Below are positions 9,390 to 17,664 of a stretch of DNA of 64,000 bases, piece by piece (within the stretch, counting starts at the first letter, position 1; the number at the start of each line of letters is the position of its first letter). A program made the position numbers and the translations under genes. Location: contig NC_009441.1 in assembly GCF_000016645.1 (NCBI RefSeq), positions 372,001-436,000 of the forward strand, written 5' to 3'. Source of the stretch: Flavobacterium johnsoniae UW101 (GTDB taxonomy: Bacteria; Bacteroidota; Bacteroidia; Flavobacteriales; Flavobacteriaceae). Below the pieces are notes generated by a model. The model worked only from the letters and a program-made list of their open reading frames with translations. It was not told the origin of the DNA and did not search any database.

Positions 9390-10373
9390 TTATTTTAAAT
9401 TATTCCAGTACCAACTAACTGCTTCTTTTAATCCATCCTGCAAAGAGAATTCTGGTTTATATCCTAACATTTTTTTTGCTTTTTCGATACTTGCCAATGA
9501 ATGCGGAATATCTCCAACTCTATTTAATCCATAACTAATTTCAACATCAGCGATATTTGGATCAAATTCTGACAAATATTGTTTTAGATATTTCACTAAA
9601 TCATTTAATGTATTTCGATCTCCAAATGCAGTATTATAAACTGTATTAATTGCAGCTGAATCTTTCGTATTTATAGCCAGTTCATTCATTTGAATCACAT
9701 TATCAATATATGTAAAATCACGTGAATAATTACCGTCTCCATTTATTAAAGGGCTCTCAAGATTGATTAATTGCCTAACAAATTTTGGAATTACTGCAGC
9801 ATAAGCACCATCTGGGTCTTGCTTCCTTCCAAAAACATTAAAATATCGTAATCCAATTGTTTCTAGTCCATAGGTTCTGCTAAAAATTTCTGCATACAGT
9901 TCATTTACATATTTTGTAATAGCATATGGAGATAAAGGTTTTCCAATTACTTCTTCTACTTTTGGCAATCCTTCAGAATCTCCATAAGTTGATGAGCTGG
10001 CAGCATAAATAAAACGTTTTATTTTTGCATCTCTTGAAGCGACTAACATATTTAAAAAACCTGAAACATTTACTTCATTTGTTGTTATCGGATCATTTAT
10101 AGATCTTGGCACAGATCCTAATGCAGCTTGATGTAAAACATAATCAACTCCTTGAACAGCTTTAGTACAATCTTCAAGATTTCTAATATCGCCTTCAATT
10201 AATTTGTAATTAGGATTTTCTATAAAATCTTTTAGATTATGTCTATGTCCAGTAGAAAAATTATCCAAACAAATTACTTTATGACCTAAACCTAAAAAAT
10301 GCTCAGATAAATTTGAGCCAATAAACCCTGCGCCTCCAGTAATTAATATCGTATTTTGATTTGAAATCTCCAT
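9390..10373 (-). CDS. UDP-hexose/HexNAc 4-epimerase, extended SDR (WbpP/TviC type)
   Basis: A 327-residue NAD-dependent SDR predicted to interconvert UDP-GlcNAc/GalNAc or the matching uronates at C4. Seen: GGAGFIGSN at residues 13-21; SSTYGDSEGLPK with the catalytic Ser/Thr region; the catalytic YAITK (YxxxK); the GLRYFNVFGRKQDPDGAYAAVIPKF stretch typical of the WbpP/TviC group; and NGDGNYSRDFTYIDN. It follows wzc by 9 nt. UDP-glucuronate 4-epimerase is the main alternative, since a UDP-glucose dehydrogenase follows directly; the WbpP-like motifs favour the HexNAc type. Confidence 0.85.
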   Translation of the reverse strand: MEISNQNTILITGGAGFIGSNLSEHFLGLGHKVICLDNFSTGHRHNLKDFIENPNYKLIEGDIRNLEDCTKAVQGVDYVLHQAALGSVPRSINDPITTNEVNVSGFLNMLVASRDAKIKRFIYAASSSTYGDSEGLPKVEEVIGKPLSPYAITKYVNELYAEIFSRTYGLETIGLRYFNVFGRKQDPDGAYAAVIPKFVRQLINLESPLINGDGNYSRDFTYIDNVIQMNELAINTKDSAAINTVYNTAFGDRNTLNDLVKYLKQYLSEFDPNIADVEISYGLNRVGDIPHSLASIEKAKKMLGYKPEFSLQDGLKEAVSWYWNNLK

Positions 10374-10382
10374 TTTAAGTCA

Positions 10383-12830
10383 TTATTTTTTTCTAAATAC
10401 TTTGGATATCACTTTCAAAAATCCTTTTTTTTCTTCTTCATGATATCCATTAGAATAAGCACCATAGCCGTATCCGTATCCGTAATTAGAACCGTATTTT
10501 GTTTTATTTTCAAAACCGTTAAATATAACACTCGTATTAGTTAATTCTCCTCTTTTAACTCTGTTATTTAAAAGGGTAATCATATCTTTTTTAGTGTAAT
10601 TCTGTCTCACAATATACAAAGTAACATCAGTATATTGAATTAACTCCAAAGCGTCAGAAACTAACCCTACGGGAGGTGTGTCAAGAATAATATAATCATA
10701 CTTTTGTTTAAGCTCATTTATCAACTCTCCCATTGCGTCACCTAGAATCAATTCAGAAGGATTAGGCGGAATAGGACCTGAAAGTATAACATCAAGATTT
10801 GAAATCTGTGTTGAATTAGTTATCTCTTCTAAAGTATTTTGTTTTATTAAATAATTCACAACGCCTAATTGATGATTTGTCAAACAAAATTCATCTGCTA
10901 AACGAGGTTTTCTCAAATCTAAACCAACGATTACTGTTTTTTTCTCACTTAAAGCGAAAACTGTTGCGATATTTATCGAACAAAATGTTTTACCTTCTCC
11001 ACTAATAGATGATGTAATCATTAAAGTTTTTGATCCTTCTAACTGTTGCTTTTTATATAAAAACTGCAAAGATGAACGAACTCCTCTAAAGGCCTCAGAA
11101 AGTGCAGATTTCGGTTTGTCAAAAACAGCTAAATTTACTGATTCCTTATTAAATCCAATAACTCCAATAATTGGTATATTCGTTAATTTACTTATATCAT
11201 CAATGTTTTGAATAGAATTATTAATAAAAAATAAAATAAAAATAAACATTAGCGGAACTAATATTCCTAGAAATAATGCCAGAATATAATTCACAGAAGT
11301 TTTGGGACCTATTAACCCTCCTCCAATATCTTTTGCAGGATCTATAAAATGAATATCTGAAAGATTAGATGCCTTTACAATTTCAGCTTCATTTCTCTTT
11401 TGCAGAAATTCAGTATAAATATTATCATTAAGATCATATTTCCTCTTTATTTTTAACAATTCCTGCTGTTCTTGAGGAAGTCTTTTAACAGTACTTTCTG
11501 CTTCTCCAATTTTTGCATTTACAAGAGACAAATCATAAAGCAGAGAATTTTTTGCAGATGAAATATTTTCTATCAAAACATTTTTCACCGCCTGCATTTG
11601 ATTATCAAAATCTTTAAAAATTTTATCACTTTTTACAGCATAAGCCATTTCTGATCTTTGAGTAGAAAGTGTAATAAGTTTTGCAACACCTGCAATAATA
11701 TTTGCATCTTCAATTCCGGCAACTGATGGAGCGGGCAATCTTGAGTAATCTACACTATTATTTAAATATGCTCTTAAAGAGTTATAGTAAGCAATTTTTC
11801 TAGTAACTTGATCCTTTTGAACATCAAAATCCATAATTTTATTAGAAAATTTTTCGCCACCTCCTTCTATATCAAATATATTTTTGTCTTTCGAAAATGT
11901 TTTTAACTCATTACCTGTTTGTTTCAACTGTGCTTCCATAGAAACAAGAGTGCTATCAATAAATCGAATAGTATTTGTTGCAAACTGATTTTTTCCATCC
12001 AGCTGAATTTTAATCAACATTCTTACTGTTGCATTTAAATACTCCACCATTCTTGCTTTGTTAGTTCCCTGCATACTTAAAGTCAGGATAGAGCCTCCCC
12101 CTTTATCACCGTCAACACTAATTCCTCTATAACGAGAAACTGTTCCGTTAAAATCATTAAACCTCACAAAATATTCCTTCCCTATGTAAAAACCTGGATT
12201 ATCAATTATCTGCAATTTCCAATTTAGAAAAGGTAGAGAAGCCTGTTCTCCAACTTTATATCTTTTTAAAAATATTGCTGGCTGAACAGAAGTATTACTA
12301 TAAGTATTATCAGAATATGTGATTAATGAAACTGAAGGGTTTTCAAATGGAATTTTAATTTGATATTCATTTTCACTCAAAAACTTAATGCTAATTAAAT
12401 TATTTGCCAGTTGCCCTTTTGTTTTATCAATTTCTACATAGAAAGGTACTGCTCCATAAGAATCAATTAAATTATATTTTCCTTGCTCCAAATAGTCGAC
12501 ATAAAAAGATAATTTACTAACAACCATTTCGTTATGAGATCTTGATTGCAAAATAGTCGAAATTCCATTTACTTTATCTGAAACACCTCCCCAATTAAAA
12601 ACTAAACTAGTATTAGAAGTAAAAAAGGGATTACTCTCCTCTTTAATAGAAATCATGGTCTGCATTCCGTAAATTTTTTCTTTTCTTACATTCACCCGAT
12701 ATGCAATTGTAAATGCAATTATCAAGCTCAATAAAAACCATTTCCAATAACTTATTATTTTCAACAAAAAACCTTTAAAATCAAAATTTGACTGGTTCTC
12801 AAAAATGGAAAAATCTTTTATATCTAACAT
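10383..12830 (-). CDS. wzc: Wzc-like polysaccharide co-polymerase with BY-kinase domain
   Basis: An 815-residue inner-membrane protein that controls polymer length and export and autophosphorylates on tyrosine. Seen: a Wzz-type N-terminal domain with a membrane segment at about residues 27-45; a long periplasmic coiled region; a second membrane segment near 515-535; then a bacterial tyrosine kinase with Walker A SGEGKT at about 606-611, Walker A' VGLDLRKPRL, and Walker B YIILDTPPVG; and a Tyr/Gly-rich tail (alternating Tyr-Gly, about 777-795) as the phosphorylation cluster. The chosen ATG at 12830 (MLDIKDFSIF) lies 11 nt after wza. The longer frame to 12935 would overlap wza by about 90 nt and adds a non-family sequence, so it was rejected. 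In F. johnsoniae, as I recall, wza/wzc mutants are altered in surface polysaccharide and RemA-dependent clumping. Confidence 0.93.
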   Translation of the reverse strand: MLDIKDFSIFENQSNFDFKGFLLKIISYWKWFLLSLIIAFTIAYRVNVRKEKIYGMQTMISIKEESNPFFTSNTSLVFNWGGVSDKVNGISTILQSRSHNEMVVSKLSFYVDYLEQGKYNLIDSYGAVPFYVEIDKTKGQLANNLISIKFLSENEYQIKIPFENPSVSLITYSDNTYSNTSVQPAIFLKRYKVGEQASLPFLNWKLQIIDNPGFYIGKEYFVRFNDFNGTVSRYRGISVDGDKGGGSILTLSMQGTNKARMVEYLNATVRMLIKIQLDGKNQFATNTIRFIDSTLVSMEAQLKQTGNELKTFSKDKNIFDIEGGGEKFSNKIMDFDVQKDQVTRKIAYYNSLRAYLNNSVDYSRLPAPSVAGIEDANIIAGVAKLITLSTQRSEMAYAVKSDKIFKDFDNQMQAVKNVLIENISSAKNSLLYDLSLVNAKIGEAESTVKRLPQEQQELLKIKRKYDLNDNIYTEFLQKRNEAEIVKASNLSDIHFIDPAKDIGGGLIGPKTSVNYILALFLGILVPLMFIFILFFINNSIQNIDDISKLTNIPIIGVIGFNKESVNLAVFDKPKSALSEAFRGVRSSLQFLYKKQQLEGSKTLMITSSISGEGKTFCSINIATVFALSEKKTVIVGLDLRKPRLADEFCLTNHQLGVVNYLIKQNTLEEITNSTQISNLDVILSGPIPPNPSELILGDAMGELINELKQKYDYIILDTPPVGLVSDALELIQYTDVTLYIVRQNYTKKDMITLLNNRVKRGELTNTSVIFNGFENKTKYGSNYGYGYGYGAYSNGYHEEEKKGFLKVISKVFRKK

Positions 12831-12841
12831 TTTTTGATTTT

Positions 12842-13633
12842 TTAGTTTTTTACAATAAAATAAACAGTTGTTGCCAAAGAAAGTAAAGTTATGATTGTAC
12901 CAATAGATTGTAAACCTGTCTCTCCTGTACCCCAAGTTTTTTGTCGTAAAGGCTTAACATAAATGTAATCATTTGGCTGTAAATAATAATATGGAGACTT
13001 CATAACATTAACATCTGTTAAATCAATAGAATTCATCTGAACTCCGGTGGGACTCTGGCGAATGATAACAACAGATTTTCTATCTCCAACTGTTTTAATA
13101 TCTCCTGCATTAGCAATCGCTTCCAATACATTTACGCGTTCCTGAAACAAAGTTTTTGTACCAGTGCTGCCAACTTCGCCATTGATTGTATATCTAAACC
13201 CTGCAAGTTTAACTGTAACAAAAATATTAGCTTCACTTTTAAAATATTCTTCAAGAAGCTGCTTTTCAATTTTAAGACGTACTTCTTCTAAAGTATACCC
13301 TATAACATTTATCTCACCCAAGATTGGCATTCTTATATTTCCATGATCATCAACCGTAAATCCATCAAAATATAAAGCAGATTCAGATTTGCCATCAGCT
13401 CCACTTTCGGTGGGACTAAAAATAGATACAAACTTAGGGTCAATAGCTTTAATAGTAACACTCAAGACATCATTAACCTGAAGCCTGTAAGGTTTCGATT
13501 CTACCTGAGCTATATTATTGTTTTGCTCTCCCGAATTATTTTTATCTTGTAAATATATCAGATCTTTTACAGGGATACATGAAGTAAAAAATATACTAAC
13601 TATTAAAAGTATATAAAAGCTATTTTTTGTCAT
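12842..13633 (-). CDS. wza: Wza-like polysaccharide export lipoprotein
   Basis: A 263-residue outer-membrane polysaccharide exporter. Seen: a lipoprotein signal (residues 1-19, lipobox FFTSC, lipidated C19); a Poly_export domain starting YRLQVNDVLSVTIKAIDP near 48; an SLBB unit (INGEVGSTGTKTLFQERV, about 150-167); VYVKPL; and a hydrophobic C-terminal segment (about 245-260) that may cross the outer membrane as the Wza C-terminal helix does. First gene of the locus: a promoter lies directly upstream and recR ends 70 nt further up. Partner of the BY-kinase protein 11 nt downstream. It is shorter than E. coli Wza (about 380), normal for Bacteroidetes. Confidence 0.93.
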   Translation of the reverse strand: MTKNSFYILLIVSIFFTSCIPVKDLIYLQDKNNSGEQNNNIAQVESKPYRLQVNDVLSVTIKAIDPKFVSIFSPTESGADGKSESALYFDGFTVDDHGNIRMPILGEINVIGYTLEEVRLKIEKQLLEEYFKSEANIFVTVKLAGFRYTINGEVGSTGTKTLFQERVNVLEAIANAGDIKTVGDRKSVVIIRQSPTGVQMNSIDLTDVNVMKSPYYYLQPNDYIYVKPLRQKTWGTGETGLQSIGTIITLLSLATTVYFIVKN

Positions 13634-13649
13634 TATGAAAATTTTACCG

Positions 13650-13680
13650 CAAATATAGCTTTTCCTTTAGTTTCCAGAAA
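13650..13680 (-). promoter_or_regulatory. Promoter of the wza-wzc operon
   Basis: The minus strand reads TATATTTG (plus 13650-13657), a perfect TAnnTTTG -7 element, with TTTC (plus 13677-13680) 19 nt upstream at the -33 position. Predicted start is about 4 nt beyond the G, leaving a leader of only 12-14 nt before wza. It marks the boundary between the polysaccharide locus and recR. Confidence 0.6.
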
Positions 13681-13703
13681 ATCTATGTTTTGCTTGATTT
13701 TAG

Positions 13704-14324
13704 TTAATTATTTTTGAAAGTTTTTTCAAATGGAACTCGATGCAGAATACTTCGACCAAGGGTAATTTCATCAGCATATTCTAATTCATCTCCCACTGAT
13801 ATCCCTCTTGCAATAGTCGAAATTATAATTTCTGATTCGGCGATTTGTTTATAAATATAAAAATTGGTCGTATCGCCTTCCATTGTAGAGCTTAGTGCAA
13901 ATATAATTTCAACCACTTTTCCTGATTTTACTTTCTCAACTAAGCTTGAAATATTCAGCTGACTTGGACCAACTCCTTCAATTGGCGAAATCTTACCTCC
14001 TAAAACATGATAAATTCCTTTATATTGTCCTGTGTTTTCAATTGCCATGACATCTCGAATATCTTCTACAACACAAATTGTTTGATGATTTCTAACTGAA
14101 TTTGCACAAATTTCACACACTTTAGTATCTGAAATATTGTGACAATTTTCACAGAATTTAATATCCTCACGCATATTTAAAAGCGCCTGCGACAAAAATC
14201 CTGTTTGTTCTTTTGGCTGTTTTAATAAATGTAATACCAATCGCAATGCCGTACGTTTACCAATCCCTGGTAATTGCGACATTTCATTGACTGCTTTTTC
14301 TATTAATTTTGATGAAAATTCCAT
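13704..14324 (-). CDS. recR: Recombination mediator RecR
   Basis: Acts with RecO and RecF to load RecA on SSB-coated gapped DNA. 206 residues. Seen: an N-terminal helix-hairpin-helix ([17 protein letters not shown], about residues 18-34), a C4 zinc finger with C58, C61, C70 and C73, and a Toprim domain beginning [13 protein letters not shown] at 84-96, ending in the Walker-B-like GRSILHR region. The start [12 protein letters not shown] matches family practice. A perfect -7 box (TACTTTTG) lies only 5 nt before the ATG, so the transcript may be leaderless. Confidence 0.96.
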   Translation of the reverse strand: MEFSSKLIEKAVNEMSQLPGIGKRTALRLVLHLLKQPKEQTGFLSQALLNMREDIKFCENCHNISDTKVCEICANSVRNHQTICVVEDIRDVMAIENTGQYKGIYHVLGGKISPIEGVGPSQLNISSLVEKVKSGKVVEIIFALSSTMEGDTTNFYIYKQIAESEIIISTIARGISVGDELEYADEITLGRSILHRVPFEKTFKNN

Positions 14325-14329
14325 GACGA

Positions 14330-14337
14330 CAAAAGTA
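14330..14337 (-). promoter_or_regulatory. Promoter -7 element of recR, nearly abutting the ATG
   Basis: The minus strand reads TACTTTTG (plus 14330-14337), a perfect TAnnTTTG match. The last G is 6 nt from the A of the recR start codon, about the distance from this element to the transcription start in Bacteroidetes, so the mRNA may begin at or next to the ATG. No clear -33 TTG is seen. Confidence 0.45.
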
Positions 14338-14489
14338 ATACTTTTAATGGTATCAGAAGTTTTGACGCATCTAAAATCAATACCTTAGAAAGATAAAATG
14401 TTATAATTAATTCAAATTAAAGTGACATCATCTTGCAATATCACTAATAACTTTTTACGACTGCAAAATAATTGAGATAAAGCCAGATA

Positions 14490-14858
14490 TTAATATTGAT
14501 TTGTTGCCAATAGTACCAAAGTACAAGCCACTTCTGCTTCAATATTATTTAACTCTAATAATTGATACAGTTCAGGATTTTCAGTTCCCGGATTAAAGAT
14601 CACTCTTTTTGGCTGTGCTTCAATGATATAATTATAATAATCACGCTGACGAGTAGGATTTAAATATAAAGTAACTGTATCTATATTTTTAACCGGAATT
14701 GCTTTTGTATGAATTTTTACCCCTGCTACTTCTCCGGCATTTTGCCCAATAGCAATAACAGTATGCCCTTTTTGAGTTAATGCATTAATAGCTCTAAAAG
14801 CATAACGATCTGTTTTTGTTGTTGCTCCTAGCAACAAAGTTTTTTTGTTTTTCATCAT
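14490..14858 (-). CDS. CoA-binding domain protein (YccU family)
   Basis: A 122-residue single-domain Rossmann-type CoA-binding protein. Seen: the N-terminal TLLLGATTKTDRYAFRAINAL glycine-rich nucleotide site (LLGATTKTDRYAFRA, about residues 8-22), GHTVIAIG, then the conserved DTVTLYLNP and RVIFNPGTENPEL motifs, the last typical of this family. Cellular role is unknown for the family. The start could be Met1 or Met2. A -7 element (TACTTTTG at 14873-14880) lies just upstream. It is divergent from the MarC-family gene. Confidence 0.85.
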   Translation of the reverse strand: MMKNKKTLLLGATTKTDRYAFRAINALTQKGHTVIAIGQNAGEVAGVKIHTKAIPVKNIDTVTLYLNPTRQRDYYNYIIEAQPKRVIFNPGTENPELYQLLELNNIEAEVACTLVLLATNQY

Positions 14859-14872
14859 TTTAGAATATTCTA

Positions 14873-14880
14873 CAAAAGTA
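14873..14880 (-). promoter_or_regulatory. Promoter -7 element of the CoA-binding protein gene
   Basis: The minus strand reads TACTTTTG, a perfect TAnnTTTG box, 15 nt before the start codon. No convincing TTG is seen 19-20 nt upstream, so confidence is moderate. Confidence 0.45.
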
Positions 14881-15006
14881 GTTAAAAAGCATAAGTTTAA
14901 CTTATCTTATTAATTTAGAATATTGACTGTAAAAAACAATATGATAATATTTATTTGTATGCAGCTATTAAAATTTGATTATTTTTACTTTACTAACCAA
15001 TATTTC

Positions 15007-15636
15007 ATGGATTTATTTATTTACCTATTTGCCGCTCTTTTCTCAGTACTAAACCCAATTGGAACAGTACCCATTTTTGTTGGATTAACACAGCATGATT
15101 CACAAAAAGAACGTTCGAGAATTTCTTTATGGACTGCCATAAATGTTGGTATTATTTTATTAGTTTCTTATTTCATTGGCCAATATGTTTTAACTTTTTT
15201 TGGAATTAGTATTGATGCACTTCGAATCGCCGGCGGAATTGTAATTGTAAATTCTGGTTTTTCGTTACTTTCTGGTAAATTCAATAAGAAGCGAGGTATC
15301 AATAAAAAAATTGAAAACGAAGTACAACAAAGAAACGACATTGCCTTAACTCCATTAGCAATTCCGATGCTTGCTGGTCCCGGATCAATTTCTTTGTTAA
15401 TTGCATTTTATCAGGAACATCATCAAATGGAAGAAATCCTTTTTTCTTGTCTTGCGATTTTAGCAATAGCTGTTGTAATTTTTGTTATTCTAAAAAGTGC
15501 ACATTATCTGGCAAGAATTTTAGGTGCGTCTGGAATCGTTGCTATTTCAAGAATTGTTGGCTTTATTGTAATCTCTATTGGGATTCAATACATTGTAAGC
15601 TCGATCGTAAATATCATAAAAGGAAACTTAATGTAA
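15007..15636 (+). CDS. MarC family (UPF0056) integral membrane protein
   Basis: A 209-residue inner-membrane protein with about six membrane segments. Seen: the family start FAALFSVLNPIGTVPIFVGLT, a GGIVIVNSGFSLLSGK loop, and the LTPLAIPMLAGPGSISLLI motif diagnostic of MarC. Function is not established; the link to multiple antibiotic resistance was withdrawn for E. coli MarC. The start MDLFIYLFAALF (ATG 15007) was chosen because the 28 residues read from 14923 are not family-like and because MarC proteins are about 200-215 residues. The gene stands alone on the plus strand and shares a convergent terminator with ctlX. Confidence 0.88.
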   Translation: MDLFIYLFAALFSVLNPIGTVPIFVGLTQHDSQKERSRISLWTAINVGIILLVSYFIGQYVLTFFGISIDALRIAGGIVIVNSGFSLLSGKFNKKRGINKKIENEVQQRNDIALTPLAIPMLAGPGSISLLIAFYQEHHQMEEILFSCLAILAIAVVIFVILKSAHYLARILGASGIVAISRIVGFIVISIGIQYIVSSIVNIIKGNLM

Positions 15637-15652
15637 TTTATCTTTTAAAAAC

Positions 15653-15694
15653 AAAAAAAGGGATAAAACTAATGTTTCTATCCCCTTTTAATTT
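15653..15694. terminator. Bidirectional terminator between marC-family gene and ctlX
   Basis: GGGATA plus AAAC (about 15660-15669) pair with GTTT and TATCCC (about 15674-15684) around a TAAT loop, with one bulged C. The stem is flanked by an A-run on the left and TTTT on the right, so it can terminate both convergent genes. Confidence 0.8.
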
Positions 15695-15705
15695 TATATA
15701 AAATC

Positions 15706-16641
15706 TTAATTTCTTGGCAAAAATACTTCAGCCATCATACATCTTGCACTTCCGCCTCCACAAGCTTCAATAGTATCTAAACTAGAACTCAAAATCTCTG
15801 CATGTTTCTCTAACTGCTGAATTTGCTTAGGAGTTAAACTTTGATGAGCTGACGCACTCATAACGATATATTTTTTATCGTTTGTACCACGAACTTCCAA
15901 CATATTACCAGCAAAATTATTTACTTGATCTTCTGTAATTAAAATGATTTCTTTTTTATCATCTTTCAGATTATCTAAAACCATTTTTCTTTCTTTTTTA
16001 TCATCGATACAATCTGCACAAATAACAGCAAATGTTTCTCCTAAACACATCATAACATTGGTATGATATATTAGTTTTCTTTCACCGTCAACTGTTTGAA
16101 AAGCTTCAAAAATTACCGGAGCATAATCAAAATCTTCGCAGAATTCTATAAATAATTCTTCATCAGCACGAGGAGATAGAGCACAATACGCTTTTGCATT
16201 AGCACGATCTAAAAGCAAACTTCCGGTTCCTTCTAAAAAATACCCATCATCTTCTGCAGATGTATAATCCATTATATTAGAAATTTCGAAACCTTTTTCT
16301 TCTAGTGTATCTAAAATATCTTCACGACGTTCCTGACGACGATTTTCGGCAAACATAGGATAAAGTGCTACATCTCCATTTTCATGAAAAGAAACCCAGT
16401 TGTTTGGGAAAATACTATCCGGAGTATCAGTTTCCAAAGTATCTTCGATTACGGTAACATCAACACCAACAGCTCTTAGTTTTTCAACAAAAGCATCAAA
16501 TTCTTGTTGTGCTTTTGCATTCACAGTGCTTGGCAATAATCCATCTAATACTTTTTGGTAATAATTATTTACAGCAGTCTGCTCATTCATTCTGAAAGCA
16601 ACTGGCCGAATCATTACGATTGCATTTGTAGTTTGTTTCAT
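15706..16641 (-). CDS. ctlX: CtlX-like guanidino-group hydrolase (citrulline/arginine-related)
   Basis: A 311-residue pentein-fold enzyme matching the family named citrulline utilisation hydrolase CtlX, related to dimethylarginine dimethylaminohydrolase. Seen: an MIRPVAFRMNEQTAVNNYYQ start, the substrate-binding FPNNWVSFH, EGTGSLLLDR, the catalytic His region HTNVMMCLG, and the C-terminal catalytic cysteine C301 in CGGGSARCMMAEVF. It follows another pentein enzyme gene on the same strand (83 nt apart, with tandem repeats between) and is probably co-transcribed with it. Substrate not proven; arginine, citrulline or a methylated arginine is inferred from the fold. Confidence 0.82.
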   Translation of the reverse strand: MKQTTNAIVMIRPVAFRMNEQTAVNNYYQKVLDGLLPSTVNAKAQQEFDAFVEKLRAVGVDVTVIEDTLETDTPDSIFPNNWVSFHENGDVALYPMFAENRRQERREDILDTLEEKGFEISNIMDYTSAEDDGYFLEGTGSLLLDRANAKAYCALSPRADEELFIEFCEDFDYAPVIFEAFQTVDGERKLIYHTNVMMCLGETFAVICADCIDDKKERKMVLDNLKDDKKEIILITEDQVNNFAGNMLEVRGTNDKKYIVMSASAHQSLTPKQIQQLEKHAEILSSSLDTIEACGGGSARCMMAEVFLPRN

Positions 16642-16655
16642 CTTTTATCTTTTTT

Positions 16656-16711
16656 GTTTCAGGTTTCAACTTTCACGTTTCACGTCTTGTACAAACTTGA
16701 AATTTGAAACC
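16656..16711. repeat. Tandem heptamers forming a long inverted repeat
   Basis: Four tandem 7-mers of the pattern (G/C)TTTCAn run from 16656 to 16683. Part of them (GGTTTCAA then TTTCA, 16662-16675) is complementary, with one mismatch, to TGAAA and TTGAAACC at 16698-16711. It lies in the 82-nt gap between two pentein-enzyme genes. It could be a dispersed intergenic repeat or an mRNA-stabilising/attenuating hairpin. No T-run follows directly on either strand. Confidence 0.6.
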
Positions 16712-16723
16712 AAAAAACTATTT

Positions 16724-17638
16724 TTAGTCTCTAATTAATGGCAAAGTTGAACATCTTAACAACCCTTCTTGTTTTGCTATTTCTGCATAAGGGATCTCTT
16801 CCACTGTAAAACCTTTTGCACGAAGCCAATTATTTAAACGAGTGAAGTTCTTTTCAGAAACCACAACATTTGTATCGATCGAAAAGACATTTGAAAACAT
16901 ATTGTACATTTCTTCTCTTTCTATATGGAATAAATTTTCTTTTCCAAAAAGCTTAACTAAATACAAATAATCTGCCTCTTCACGAAAACCTCTTTTGTAG
17001 ATAATGCCTTTATCTTTCCCAACAGGCTGAAAACAGCAGTCTAAATGTAGTGCATTATCACGTGCTTCTAATTTAGATTTAACTAAATCAAATTCTTTTA
17101 CAATTTTATTTGGGAATAATTCTTTAATATAATTTACACCATGCATATTTGTTCTGGCCGTAATGTAATCTTTATAGTCGCTTCCTTTGTAAGTACCAAT
17201 AAAAATATGATCATTCCAAAGCATGACGTCACCGCCTTCAATATGAACTTCTTCCGGCGGACGCACCACTTTTACTGGATTAATTTGATCAATAACATAT
17301 TGAATTGCATCTAATTCACGTTCGCGATCTGGCAGAATATTCGATTTTACAAAAACATCATCAATTACAAATCCTATATCTCTTGCAAAAATCTGATTGT
17401 AGTTTTCGATCAACTCAGGACGATAAACTGTCACATTATACTTTTGAAAAACAGCATTAAAAGCATCCATTTCAGCAACCATATCTTTTTCTATTGGATA
17501 TGTTCCTGCTTTAATATGTTCCAACGATTTAGGATCATAGGCTTCATCAATTGTAGGAGTTGGCCCATTATGAACGGCAGAACCCAAAACAACAGCCCGA
17601 AGCCTAGATGTTTCGTTCTTTACATTTAATTGCAACAT
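16724..17638 (-). CDS. Arginine deiminase/amidinotransferase-related pentein hydrolase
   Basis: A 304-residue pentein-fold enzyme. Seen: FARDIGFVIDD at about residues 84-94, HIEGGDVML (acidic catalytic region), HLDCCFQPVG (catalytic His) and a C-terminal catalytic cysteine C296 in LRCSTLPLIRD. This is the Asp/Glu-His-Cys arrangement of arginine deiminase, amidinotransferase and DDAH. Length and motifs do not fit classical ArcA (about 410). The start at 17638 (MLQLNVKNETSRL) was chosen; the frame to 17677 adds 13 residues that overlap the predicted promoter. It is first in a two-gene unit with ctlX. Likely reaction: hydrolysis of the guanidino group of arginine or a derivative. Confidence 0.8.
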   Translation of the reverse strand: MLQLNVKNETSRLRAVVLGSAVHNGPTPTIDEAYDPKSLEHIKAGTYPIEKDMVAEMDAFNAVFQKYNVTVYRPELIENYNQIFARDIGFVIDDVFVKSNILPDRERELDAIQYVIDQINPVKVVRPPEEVHIEGGDVMLWNDHIFIGTYKGSDYKDYITARTNMHGVNYIKELFPNKIVKEFDLVKSKLEARDNALHLDCCFQPVGKDKGIIYKRGFREEADYLYLVKLFGKENLFHIEREEMYNMFSNVFSIDTNVVVSEKNFTRLNNWLRAKGFTVEEIPYAEIAKQEGLLRCSTLPLIRD

Positions 17639-17656
17639 AACATTATATATTTTGAG

Positions 17657-17664
17657 CAAATATA
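17657..17664 (-). promoter_or_regulatory. Promoter -7 element of the amidinotransferase-like gene
   Basis: The minus strand reads TATATTTG, a perfect TAnnTTTG match, 18 nt before the start at 17638. It lies immediately behind the gltA terminator, so transcription appears to stop and restart within about 40 nt. The -33 region falls inside the terminator stem and has no TTG. Confidence 0.45.

Noticed and set aside
12831..12935. Longer frame at the start of wzc, overlapping wza
   Set aside because: The extra 35 residues are antisense-like in composition, overlap wza by about 90 nt, and the family start MLDIKDF has a good ATG 11 nt after the wza stop.
16650..16715. CRISPR-like array from the short tandem repeats
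   Set aside because: The repeats are 7 nt with no spacers and no cas genes nearby.
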